Shown piece by piece: positions 1-6,354 of a stretch of 13,306 nucleotides of DNA. The position numbers and the translations under genes are program-made. The notes under the pieces are model-generated. The model was not told where the DNA came from and did not search any database. It was given only the letters and a program-made list of their open reading frames with translations. This stretch comes from Caldisericum exile_A (GTDB taxonomy: Bacteria > Caldisericota > Caldisericia > Caldisericales > Caldisericaceae): NCBI RefSeq assembly GCF_047785965.1, contig NZ_JBLOBF010000019.1, positions 1 to 13,306 of the forward strand, in the 5' to 3' direction. Each line of letters starts with the position of its first letter. The stretch's first letter is position 1.

Positions 1-265
1 CACCTTCCTTATACCCGGAGCCTTGCCCTTGTTCCAATGCATCACTTCCAATCTCAAGGGAGATTCCGCTCCTGCGGTTACTCAAGGATGTACCATCTTA
101 AAAATATTTCTTTGAGTTCTCCTTCCTCCCAAATTAACCAATATCTGCTTTGCTATATTTATAATAGCTTCGCTTTCTTGTCCAGAGGTTGTACAAATTC
201 TTCTAAAATTTCTCTCTCATATATTAAATACGGGAAAGTGCAAAAAGTTCAAGGAATTTTTGGCT
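1..265 (-). repeat. Leader repeat copy 1 (left edge; serves a gene outside the window)
   Basis: This is one of six copies of a leader repeat in the window, all in the same orientation. Read on the minus strand it contains a T-rich distal block (about 225-265), an A/T-rich spacer, a promoter-like stretch, a hairpin (arms 80-85 and 112-117) and the structured RNA core (17-72). It runs off the left edge after the conserved AGGAAGGTG tail, so the gene it serves lies beyond position 1. The promoter part is weaker than in copies 4 and 6: a TGGACA-like box (179-184) and a TATAGC box (152-157) are 21 nt apart. From position 1 to 324 I see no protein gene; the plus-strand ORF here is a by-product of the repeat. 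Confidence 0.85.
17..117 (-). ncRNA. Structured leader RNA element, copy 1
   Basis: On the minus-strand transcript, an ACUCAA/UUGAGU hairpin (117-112 with 85-80) is followed by an outer stem GGAGC/GCUCC (72-68 with 21-17). That stem encloses an inner helix CCCUUG/CAAGGG (60-55 with 31-26). An overlapping short hairpin, AAUCU/AGAUU, would place CCCUUG in its loop, so the inner helix could form an H-type pseudoknot or an alternative fold. The same pairings recur in the other copies with compensatory changes. I do not match this to a named riboswitch class. Confidence 0.6.
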
Positions 266-324
266 TTTCATCGGTAAAAAATGAATAAAAACATTAACTT
301 TCTATGAACAATAAAACTTTTTCC

Positions 325-633
325 TTACGAGTGATTATTATCGTTTTTCTTGTCAGTTTTGTTTTTCTCTTCTGTGGATTCAAAAACTCCCTTTAGATTT
401 TTAACTTTGGCATCAAAGTTATCTTCGTTTGCATTCTTGTTTAGCGACCTGTAGATTCTCTCAAGGTTGAGATTTATTTTGTACATCAGCAAAACTATTA
501 AGATGAGGACAATTAGCGGAATAATAATTATAAGAAGCCCTACCAACGTCTTAATTAAGTTCGAAATGCTTCTCATTAGAAGATTTATATCTATTGGATA
601 TAGGTATGGTGTTGAAATCGGCATATTGGGCAT
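325..633 (-). CDS. Small single-pass membrane protein, unknown function
   Basis: The protein is 102 residues. A reading frame five codons longer (to 648) exists, but its codons 1-3 contain the GGAGG ribosome binding site (642-646) that lies 8 nt before the ATG at 633, so the shorter start is chosen. Residues about 27-50 form one very hydrophobic segment of mostly I, L and V with one proline. A short polar N-terminus precedes it and a charged K/N/E/D-rich tail of about 50 residues follows. No catalytic motif is visible and I do not recognise the family. It is the last gene before leader copy 1 and lies about 208 nt downstream of the frameshifted gene, so it may have its own promoter; the only candidate I see is weak (TTAATC at 760-765, TATAAG at 736-741, 18-nt spacer). 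It could be a small membrane accessory of module E. Confidence 0.65.
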   Translation of the reverse strand: MPNMPISTPYLYPIDINLLMRSISNLIKTLVGLLIIIIPLIVLILIVLLMYKINLNLERIYRSLNKNANEDNFDAKVKNLKGVFESTEEKNKTDKKNDNNHS

Positions 634-776
634 AATTTTTACCTCCATTAAATTTTAGCTTATTTTCATCTTTTTGCAAAATCACAAAATTATGTTATTG
701 AAAGCATGCTCTCATGTTCGTATTTAAAAAAATCTCTTATATTTTCACAAGCTCAAGAAGATTAACTTTGCTACGG

Positions 777-828
777 TTCTTGGCGTGTCTATCGCAAATG
801 AATGAACTTCACTCAGACATGCCAAGAA
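777..828 (-). terminator. Near-perfect inverted repeat just after the stop codon at 842
   Basis: The arms 777-790 (TTCTTGGCGTGTCT) and 815-828 (AGACATGCCAAGAA) are complementary at 13 of 14 positions, the exception being a G-U/A-C type mismatch. They enclose a 24-nt loop that itself holds a short TGAA/TTCA palindrome. The element starts 14 nt beyond the stop codon of the minus-strand gene ending at 842, where a terminator or a 3' mRNA-stabilising hairpin would be expected. No U tract follows on the minus strand, so classical intrinsic termination is doubtful; an operator for the downstream small membrane gene is an alternative. Confidence 0.5.
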
Positions 829-841
829 AGTGTTGCTGAAA

Positions 842-1593
842 TTACGGATTCCCTACCTTATTTACAACAAAATTATAGATATCATCTTCGGAGGGGATCT
901 TACCAGTTACATTCTGAATCTCTTCATAAATTGGGCCTTTATTAGCAGTATCTTTAAATTCATAATGGGATACAGAATTGCTGAAGAAAAATGTTTTGGC
1001 GTTAGGGTCATCGGTGCAAACAGGAGAAACTACGATCCAGTGCTTGTTTACTATTTGTAAATAGTAATAAAAGTTTCCTTTTCCTAAAACAAACGTTCCA
1101 TAAGATAAGTCAGATGATAATTGAAAACTGTATCCTTGTAATGGAATTTTATGTCCATTGCTTGTTATGTTGTAACAAACACCAGTGAAGAACGATTGTA
1201 AATCAGGAAGAGGCTTTTTACGAGTTGGAATGAATGGTAGTTTATCTGACACAGTTTTAAATATTGGACCGTTCCCTTCAAATAAGAATCTGATTTCGTC
1301 TCCTGCTGTTGGTTTTATTGTTACATTGCACTGTATAGTTGAGATTTGATTGATTAAACTTTTACCATCAATTGTTTCGCTCATCTCAATTGGAGAAATC
1401 TTTATATCACTGATAATGCACTCTGCACTTTGAAGATATGAGAAATCCTTCCCTCCATATTGAAATCCTTCTATCTTAATAGAATTTATATTAATAATAT
1501 TTCCATCCCCAGATTTTGCCGTTTTACTAAAAAAGGAGCAAGGGCAATTAATGCTACTATCACAACAACACTAATCAATTTTTTGTTTTTCAT
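842..1593 (-). pseudogene. Secreted protein gene with a -1 frameshift in its signal-peptide region
   Basis: An ATG at 1593, 7 nt after a good AAGGAG site (1601-1606), starts a typical signal peptide (MKNKKLISVVVIVALIALAP). The frame stops after 35 codons. The remaining ~230 residues, including the intact stretch from 1384 down to 842, continue in the -1 frame. The switch maps to a run of six T (plus-strand A-run 1529-1534); one extra T would give ALAPFFSKTAKSGDGN, a normal signal-peptide end and mature start. The whole gene would encode about 250 residues. The mature part is rich in aromatic residues and has two or more cysteines, but shows no motif I recognise. The gene follows its neighbour by 14 nt, so they share a transcript. 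It may be a genuine frameshift mutation, a homopolymer sequencing error, or programmed -1 frameshifting, because the heptamer is T TTT TTA in the correct phase. Confidence 0.7.
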
Positions 1594-1607
1594 AATTTTT
1601 CTCCTTA

Positions 1608-2177
1608 TTAGTTCGAGTATGGATATACTTCTTGATACAAAGTATAATTAGTTGAATTACTAGTAAGAATTGTAAAGTTAGTTGAGTAATAATCACCGAA
1701 AGATTCTACAGGAAATACATAGCCTCCTCCTGGAAGAGGCATTGCAGTAAGCAACATTCTGGTATCTAAGGTGGCATACGGAGGGATAGAAAGATTGAAA
1801 TTTGTGTACTGAGTCCATGCACCATGTGCCCAAAAGTAAATGCTATATCCACCAATTGTATAATACTTAGAGTTATTAAAAGAGGTCCCTTCAACGTAAT
1901 GTGTCGTCCAAAAATGTCCAGAGCTGTTATAAAGATCATACCACCATGTTGTAGTGGTGTTATTGTAATAGCCGGCGTTACATAATGGAAATGTCCATGA
2001 GATACTGGGCGTGTGACTGTAAGTACAGTAGTAAAAGTTTTTACTCTGGCTGACATCACTACATGCAGTTATTTTTGAATTAAATATTAATCTCTTTTCG
2101 TCTCTTTTTGTCAGCCTCTCACCTTTCCTTATCCCCGGAGCCTTGCCCTTGTTCCAATGCATCACCTCCAATCTCAA
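1608..2177 (-). pseudogene. ORF fused to leader repeat; probable 5'-truncated secreted protein
   Basis: The open frame begins inside leader copy 2 (TTG at 2177, or ATG at 2162 only 2 nt after GGAGG). Its first ~35 codons are simply translated leader RNA, rich in K, R and E. The rest, from about residue 36, is rich in Y, W, F, S, T and N, like the exported proteins around it, but no signal peptide precedes it. In other modules the leader is followed by about 100 nt of untranslated sequence and then an ATG with a signal peptide; here that region seems to have been lost. I therefore read it as a 5'-truncated remnant. An alternative is a functional ORF that has captured the leader as its N-terminus. 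Its stop codon lies directly before the ribosome binding site of the next gene. No catalytic motif is recognised, so the original function is unknown. Confidence 0.55.
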
Positions 2178-2290
2178 GGGAGATTCCGCTCCTGTGGAAA
2201 TTTATTCCTCATATATATAGACTCTCAAACTCACAAAAAAGTTCCCATAAATTTCGAGGAATTTTTAAAAACTTTTCTAACTTATCAAAT
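2118..2290 (-). repeat. Leader repeat copy 2, internally deleted
   Basis: The structured RNA core is intact: GGAGC/GCUCC from 2188-2192 with 2137-2141, and CCCUUG/CAAGGG from 2175-2180 with 2146-2151. The distal block (about 2209-2272) is nearly identical to copy 6. The ~140 bases between them in other copies, which carry the promoter and the ACUCAAG hairpin, are missing; the junction is near 2193-2200. A substitute promoter is not obvious. The region 2291-2503 between this copy and the next gene holds the 3' untranslated end of the lipoprotein gene; I see no gene or convincing terminator there. Confidence 0.8.
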
Positions 2291-2503
2291 TTGAGAGTAC
2301 CTTATGAGTCCGCAAACCTATAAATCGACGAGCATTTTTGTCATATTTTGGATCTATATTTTCTTACCTAAACTACACGAAAATGTCCAATCTGCAAAAT
2401 GTTAGTAAGAGTTGGTTTTTACACCTTCTCCATTTTCAACAATACTTGATTAAAGATTGCAAAGGTGAGGAGCTTGCTTAATACATCCTGGCTATCTCCA
2501 ATA

Positions 2504-3835
2504 CTAGTTAGATAACTTTAGCAATTTACTTATATCTATAATCAATAGTCCAACACGTTTGTCTACGACCCAAAAATTTACAAGCGTGTTTTCATCGGCA
2601 AAACAATGGAGCCGAGTACTAGGCACCCCTTTCAAAGTAATAAGAGTATTAGTCTTCCTGTCTAACAGCCTGAACGGTTCTTCAAAAAAGATGAATCTAC
2701 CGTCTGGAGATATATCTGTGCAGGTAGGGTAAATAGGGTAAGGATTATCTGCAGTTCCAACTGCTGAGACTTTAAGAACAGGTTTTTCTTTATTTATAGG
2801 TCTTATTATATTGTAAAATGCCGGTTTTCCCATGCTTTTAGCAAAAACTGTAGCATCTGATGAGAGTGCTTCAGGTAGCCAAACTTGGTAGATTATCCAG
2901 TTATCTTCTGTTAATCTTGGATTTTCACAGACTCCATTATCAGTAAATTTAGAGAGCTTCCCATTTTCAAGAGAGTAAAGATAAATGTCTTCTACAAGCC
3001 TTTCCTTCTCAAAATCCCTCTTAGCAAGACAATAAGCGAGGTAATGGTCATTGACACTGAATGTAGCAATTCCGCCATATTTTTCAGTTATATGAATGAT
3101 CTTTTTAATATTTCCCGTATTTAGATCAACCTCATATATACTATCACTTATTGCAGGTATGCCCCCTTTCTCATCCACTTTATCCGCAGTTAAGTAAATC
3201 TTAAAGTAGAATTTGTTGCCTCGGAGGATACCTTGTGGTGATTCAATCCGTAGACCTGTATTGCTGGGAACCAATTCTCCTTTTGTAAAAAAATCATCAT
3301 GTCCTCTTCTTCTCTCAATTAGTTTTTTAGTCTCATTTGTCTTTCTGTTTATGGCGTAAAATACAAAATTGGGGTTAAATTCATCATCATCGTTTTCTTG
3401 ATACACAATCCAGTTTTCATTAATTCCATATGGAAATACATTATTAAAACCGTCTTCTTTATCATATTTGATAGTTCGAATAATTTTATGAGATTTAAGG
3501 TCAATAATAAACATATTAGTGTAATGGACAACTGCCTGTGGATATTCCTTTGATGCCATTTCAATTCCAGCATTAAGTAATGCTATATTACCATAACAAA
3601 CAAGTTCGTTCACGCTGTTTAAATTAGATAGGTATTGTGAATAGTCTTGAAATTCAGTGAACTCTCTTTGATATGCACTTAAATCCTTGCTTACCTTGGT
3701 TGTAATAGGAGCAGTAGAAAAGCTCTCTTCAACGGGGGTATTACCTTGAGGCTTCTTTGTACATCCGCCATCAAACAAAGTTGTAAAAACAAAAAAGGCT
3801 AAAATTAGAAGTAATAAAGTCTTTTTATAGAGCAT
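2504..3835 (-). CDS. Beta-propeller-like (TolB-type) lipoprotein, module D
   Basis: The protein has 443 residues. It has a lysine-containing N-terminus, a hydrophobic stretch and a lipobox-like LFDGGC with Cys25 as the likely lipidated residue, so it should be anchored on the outer face of a membrane. The body carries repeated blade-like motifs, such as a hydrophobic run ending in YAINRKTNETKK, IYEVDLNTGNIKK, IYLYSLENGKLSKFTD, and ISPDGRFIFFEE, a TolB/WD40-style pattern of short beta strands. An acidic DDDEF stretch and an RRRGHDD motif are shared with the paralogue at 10631-11989. The ATG at 3835 is preferred over the frame start at 3859 because it puts the signal peptide at the N-terminus. 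It starts 5 nt after the stop of the C39 peptidase gene, without a clear ribosome binding site, which suggests coupled translation. A partner, inhibitor or receptor for that peptidase is an inference. Confidence 0.8.
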   Translation of the reverse strand: MLYKKTLLLLILAFFVFTTLFDGGCTKKPQGNTPVEESFSTAPITTKVSKDLSAYQREFTEFQDYSQYLSNLNSVNELVCYGNIALLNAGIEMASKEYPQAVVHYTNMFIIDLKSHKIIRTIKYDKEDGFNNVFPYGINENWIVYQENDDDEFNPNFVFYAINRKTNETKKLIERRRGHDDFFTKGELVPSNTGLRIESPQGILRGNKFYFKIYLTADKVDEKGGIPAISDSIYEVDLNTGNIKKIIHITEKYGGIATFSVNDHYLAYCLAKRDFEKERLVEDIYLYSLENGKLSKFTDNGVCENPRLTEDNWIIYQVWLPEALSSDATVFAKSMGKPAFYNIIRPINKEKPVLKVSAVGTADNPYPIYPTCTDISPDGRFIFFEEPFRLLDRKTNTLITLKGVPSTRLHCFADENTLVNFWVVDKRVGLLIIDISKLLKLSN

Positions 3836-3840
3836 AGGCA

Positions 3841-4860
3841 CTACCCGATTACTGGCCATCTTAAATTAGCGTTATAGATTGATGTTATCTCTTGAGGGTT
3901 TTGCAGGTAATTAGTAGGTATACTTGAGTAAGTTATTCCACCATAAAACTTCTCGCTTGCATAGGCATGGACATTATAATATGTTGTAGCAGAGTCCGTA
4001 TATGCGATGGTTGCGTTTTTCCAGTCGCTTTCTGTTGGTGTACTGTCAGTCGGAGTCCAATATCCGCGGATAGCAATATAATGAACTCTATTTTTTGTTT
4101 TACCGTCAGATACATTATTTCTCCAATCATTTAAATATACCGTATCGCACTCTGAGACAAAAGCAGCATTATCATACCCAATATCCACATAGACAATCAA
4201 CCAGAGGTTTTGAGGGTCGTATCCCCAGTGATTAACACTGTACCAATTTTCTTGAAGATACCAATTTAGCGTAGAAGCAATGTTATCCTCACTTGCACCA
4301 TAATTTGAACCACAAACCACACCTTCCATGCTTGCTATTTCTGACTGTGATGGTATTGGTATAGAAGGAGAGCCTATACCCCAGCCCGAAAGCACAGATT
4401 CAGTAGCAGCAGGACCACACCAATTGGTACACTGTTGTGGAAACTGGGCACAATTAGAGACAACCCAGGAATCTGGACAACTGCCTGAAGAGGTTGTACT
4501 GAAAATAATTCCGTGTCTTTCTTTAAAATTTCTGACCATTTTAGTTTTCTCTTCCATTATTTTTTCCACTGGTAATTTTAACCATCCTCTAAGATCACCT
4601 TTTTGTTCAATAAAATAATCCCACGTTACTTCTCCATTCTGAGGGTGTTCTCCTTTTGGCGTTACATATACAGGTTTACTACCATCTTTGAAAGTTACAA
4701 GATGTGTTCTTATATCGTAGTTTGCTATGTTTGGGTTAACAGATTGGAGTATTTTAATTGCTTCTTCTGCTGTTAATTTCCCGTCATCTGCTAATGCTCT
4801 AAAAGATACTAAATTCAACACCACTGTTAAAATTACTAAAACAACAATTAATTTCTTCAT
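3841..4860 (-). CDS. Secreted C39-like (papain-fold) cysteine peptidase, module D
   Basis: The protein has 339 residues. A signal peptide (residues 1-24, cleavage likely after ALA) is followed by a conserved prodomain-like region (about 25-97) and a catalytic domain (about 135-300). The motif PQQCTNWCGPAATES gives catalytic Cys148, with Gln142 as the oxyanion-hole residue six positions earlier. NRVHYIAIRGYW supplies His260 and IAYTDS supplies Asp289. This order and spacing is that of the Peptidase_C39_2 families. Extra cysteines (C128, C137, C144, C183, C238) could form disulfides outside the cell. The start follows AAGGAGGG at 5 nt. The first 97 residues are identical, also at DNA level, to those of the paralogue at 11986-12924, while the catalytic domains differ. 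A lipoprotein gene follows after 5 nt. Its substrate is unknown; extracellular proteolysis or cleavage of a cell-surface target is likely. Confidence 0.85.
   Translation of the reverse strand: MKKLIVVLVILTVVLNLVSFRALADDGKLTAEEAIKILQSVNPNIANYDIRTHLVTFKDGSKPVYVTPKGEHPQNGEVTWDYFIEQKGDLRGWLKLPVEKIMEEKTKMVRNFKERHGIIFSTTSSGSCPDSWVVSNCAQFPQQCTNWCGPAATESVLSGWGIGSPSIPIPSQSEIASMEGVVCGSNYGASEDNIASTLNWYLQENWYSVNHWGYDPQNLWLIVYVDIGYDNAAFVSECDTVYLNDWRNNVSDGKTKNRVHYIAIRGYWTPTDSTPTESDWKNATIAYTDSATTYYNVHAYASEKFYGGITYSSIPTNYLQNPQEITSIYNANLRWPVIG
4379..4425. repeat. 47-bp patch identical to 12434-12480 over the active-site cysteine
   Basis: This segment encodes NWCGPAATESVLSGWG and is base-for-base identical to 12434-12480, silent positions included. 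The flanking catalytic-domain sequence has diverged strongly on both sides. Such an island suggests local gene conversion or very recent patch exchange between the two paralogues, not just protein-level selection. Confidence 0.85.
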
Positions 4861-4893
4861 TTTACCCTCCTTATTAAAGACTTTATTTTAATT
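4577..4893. repeat. 317-bp block identical to 12641-12957
   Basis: The block covers the last 33 nt of the untranslated leader, the ribosome binding site, the signal peptide and the prodomain-like region of the peptidase gene. It is identical without a gap to 12641-12957 (constant offset of 8064). Similarity continues at a somewhat lower level through the leader to leader copies 3 and 6, whereas it stops sharply at codon 97-98 on the catalytic side. This is the mark of a recent duplication or conversion with a swapped 3' part. Confidence 0.9.
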
Positions 4894-4975
4894 CCCCTTT
4901 TCTTAAAATTTCTTTTAAAATTTATTTTACTTTCTTTTCGCTTTTCTTTTTCCCTTTCTCACCTTCCTTATCCCC

Positions 4976-5075
4976 GGAGCCTTGCCCTCGCTTCAAAGCA
5001 TCACCTCCAATTCTGAGGGAGATTCCGCTCCTGCGGTTACTCAAGTAAAAATAGTTTTAAAATTTTTCCTTGAGT
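4976..5075 (-). ncRNA. Structured leader RNA element, copy 3
   Basis: This copy uses CCCUC/GAGGG for the inner helix where copies 1 and 2 use CCCUUG/CAAGGG, so both strands of the helix have changed together and pairing is kept. The overlapping AAUCU hairpin is kept with one bulged A. The reading frame that is open through copies 1 and 2 is closed here by a TGA two codons after the ATG, so conservation is at RNA level and not that of a leader peptide. Confidence 0.6.
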
Positions 5076-5111
5076 TCTCTCCTTTTTTTCAAACTTCCAA
5101 TATCTCTTTTC

Positions 5112-5146
5112 ACTATATTTTATCATCTCTCTCTCTCTCTTGTCAA
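5112..5146 (-). promoter_or_regulatory. Probable sigma-A promoter of module D with a GA/CT microsatellite spacer
   Basis: On the minus strand TTGACA (5146-5141) is a consensus -35 box. Two -10 candidates follow: TAAAAT (5122-5117) at 18 nt and TATAGT (5117-5112) at 23 nt. Fifteen bases of the spacer (5126-5140) are a pure TC/GA dinucleotide run, absent from copies 4 and 6, where the TATAGT box sits 16 nt from the -35 box. Slippage in this run would change the promoter spacing. Confidence 0.65.
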
Positions 5147-5345
5147 GTGGTTTTAAAAAAATTCTTTTAAAATTTTTTCTCTCATGTAATAGATATGAGA
5201 ACCCATGAAAAAGTTCGATGAACTTTTAAGGAATCCTAAAGCTTTATAAGCACCAATATAAGATTTTGGACAATCATAGCAAACATTTGCAAGTTTCTTT
5301 CCATTCTAAGTTAAATTTATAATTGTACTAATAGAATTGGAAAGC

Positions 5346-5366
5346 CCTAACTAAAAGTTAGGGCCA
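5346..5366 (-). terminator. Hairpin terminator at the end of module C
   Basis: A perfect 9-bp stem (GCCCTAACT/AGTTAGGGC) with a 3-nt loop lies 26 nt after the stop codon of the lipoprotein gene at 5393. On the minus strand it is followed by UUUCC, a short U tract, so termination is probably moderate. On the plus strand the tail is A-rich, so it is not a plus-strand terminator. Confidence 0.7.
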
Positions 5367-5392
5367 TTTATTAAAAAAACAAGTGTGATAAA

Positions 5393-6343
5393 CTAATGCT
5401 GTATAAATTGGCTGCTTACTGCAGGAACAAAGGCTTCAAACTTTCCCTTATCTCCATTTTTGTATAAGATTTCGCCAGAAAGTTTGTAAACAGGTTGGAC
5501 AAATTCTCCTCCTGACTCAAGCGTTGTGCCAATATCTCCATAATATTCCGTCTCAATTTTATCAATAATTATTTTTTCTGCATCGGCATTTTCAAGTTCG
5601 ACTTTCCATGCAGTTACTTCGTTATTTTTAAGTTGTTTGACTACTTCGTCAGTAGACTTTAAAGTATAATTTCCAATAGGAGTAAGGGTATATAAAGTCG
5701 AAACTAAACCTTCAACTTTGCCCTTGTCTCCAATTATAAGTCCAAATTTTGGGCCGATAATCTCTTTATTCACGATAGCTGGATAGAAAGTAATGGTTTT
5801 ATCAATGATAATTTCTTCATTAAATGAAGGGTGATAGGTTATGTTGCTAATTGAGGTTCTATACTGATAAAGTTCTGGTAAGAGCTTGTATTTGTCTACA
5901 AATGATTTCGCTAAGGCAAGACATTCTTCATCTCCTGGGACCTCTTTGCCTGGAGTGTAATCGTACAAATTCTGCGTGCTAAATTCAAAGAAACCCGTTT
6001 TCTTGTAAATAGTTAAAGTATTGCCTGACTGTTTTCTTATTACGGTATTCTCATCTTCGCTTGAAATTGCGTTTATGTCTATGCTAGACATTGCACAGAG
6101 TTTCTTTTCATCAACTTCGATAGGCTCAACTTTATACACGAGCATCTCATCTGGAGGGTTTGATACATCTGCACCCAATTGTACACCAAAATCATGTGGA
6201 ATGAAACCACCATAAGAAGGCAATTTAAGTGAAGGAAGTAATTCAGGGTTTTCACTATATTTATTTTTAGTGCATCCAGAAAATGATAAACTTGCCATAA
6301 CGATCAAAACAGTTATAATAAAAATTTCAATATTGTTTTTCAT
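5393..6343 (-). CDS. Lipoprotein of module C, unrecognised family
   Basis: The protein has 316 residues. The N-terminus has a hydrophobic stretch and a lipobox-like SFSGC with Cys24. The mature part alternates short beta-strand-like segments with charged helices. Its C-terminal third (VYKLSGEILYKNGDKGKFEA) looks like the PepSY/YycI-type folds of some surface regulators and protease-associated domains, but the match is too weak to name a family. It starts 5 nt after an AGGAGG site (6350-6355) that touches the stop codon of the upstream caspase-like gene (11-nt gap), so both are translated from one mRNA. The position is the same as that of the propeller lipoproteins in modules A, B and D, but the sequence is unrelated to them, which suggests that the lipoprotein partner is matched to the first gene. 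A terminator follows at 5346-5366. Confidence 0.75.
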   Translation of the reverse strand: MKNNIEIFIITVLIVMASLSFSGCTKNKYSENPELLPSLKLPSYGGFIPHDFGVQLGADVSNPPDEMLVYKVEPIEVDEKKLCAMSSIDINAISSEDENTVIRKQSGNTLTIYKKTGFFEFSTQNLYDYTPGKEVPGDEECLALAKSFVDKYKLLPELYQYRTSISNITYHPSFNEEIIIDKTITFYPAIVNKEIIGPKFGLIIGDKGKVEGLVSTLYTLTPIGNYTLKSTDEVVKQLKNNEVTAWKVELENADAEKIIIDKIETEYYGDIGTTLESGGEFVQPVYKLSGEILYKNGDKGKFEAFVPAVSSQFIQH

Positions 6344-6354
6344 TGCTGCCTCCT

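Larger units (their letters stand above)
4894..5245 (-). repeat. Leader repeat copy 3
   Basis: This full-length copy serves the peptidase gene at 3841-4860. In the order of transcription it has a distal T-rich block (about 5200-5245), promoter (5112-5146), hairpin ACUCAAG/CUUGAGU (5069-5075 with 5039-5045, extended by AAAAAU/AUUUUU), and RNA core: GGAGC/GCUCC (5027-5031 with 4976-4980) and CCCUC/GAGGG (5015-5019 with 4985-4989). A purine-rich untranslated stretch then runs to the ATG. The region 5246-5345 between this copy and the terminator of module C contains nothing I can identify. Confidence 0.85.

Noticed and set aside
31..46. Conserved leader peptide MHWNKGKAPGIRK starting at the loop ATG
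   Set aside because: Open only in copies 1 and 2; copies 3, 4 and 6 have a stop two codons after the ATG, so a peptide is not conserved.
1..117. Known riboswitch (c-di-GMP, guanidine, fluoride, TPP, cobalamin)
   Set aside because: None of their conserved cores as I remember them is present; a covariance search would be needed to be certain.
842..1060. Plus-strand ORF at 830-1060 and other ORFs opposite the real genes
   Set aside because: They lie opposite coding sequence on the minus strand, without start signals or recognisable protein features.
2108..2323. Plus-strand ORFs over the leader copies (also 37-288, 4982-5170, 7127-7375, 7309-7557)
   Set aside because: They arise from the leader repeat read on the opposite strand, lack ribosome binding sites, and differ in frame between copies.
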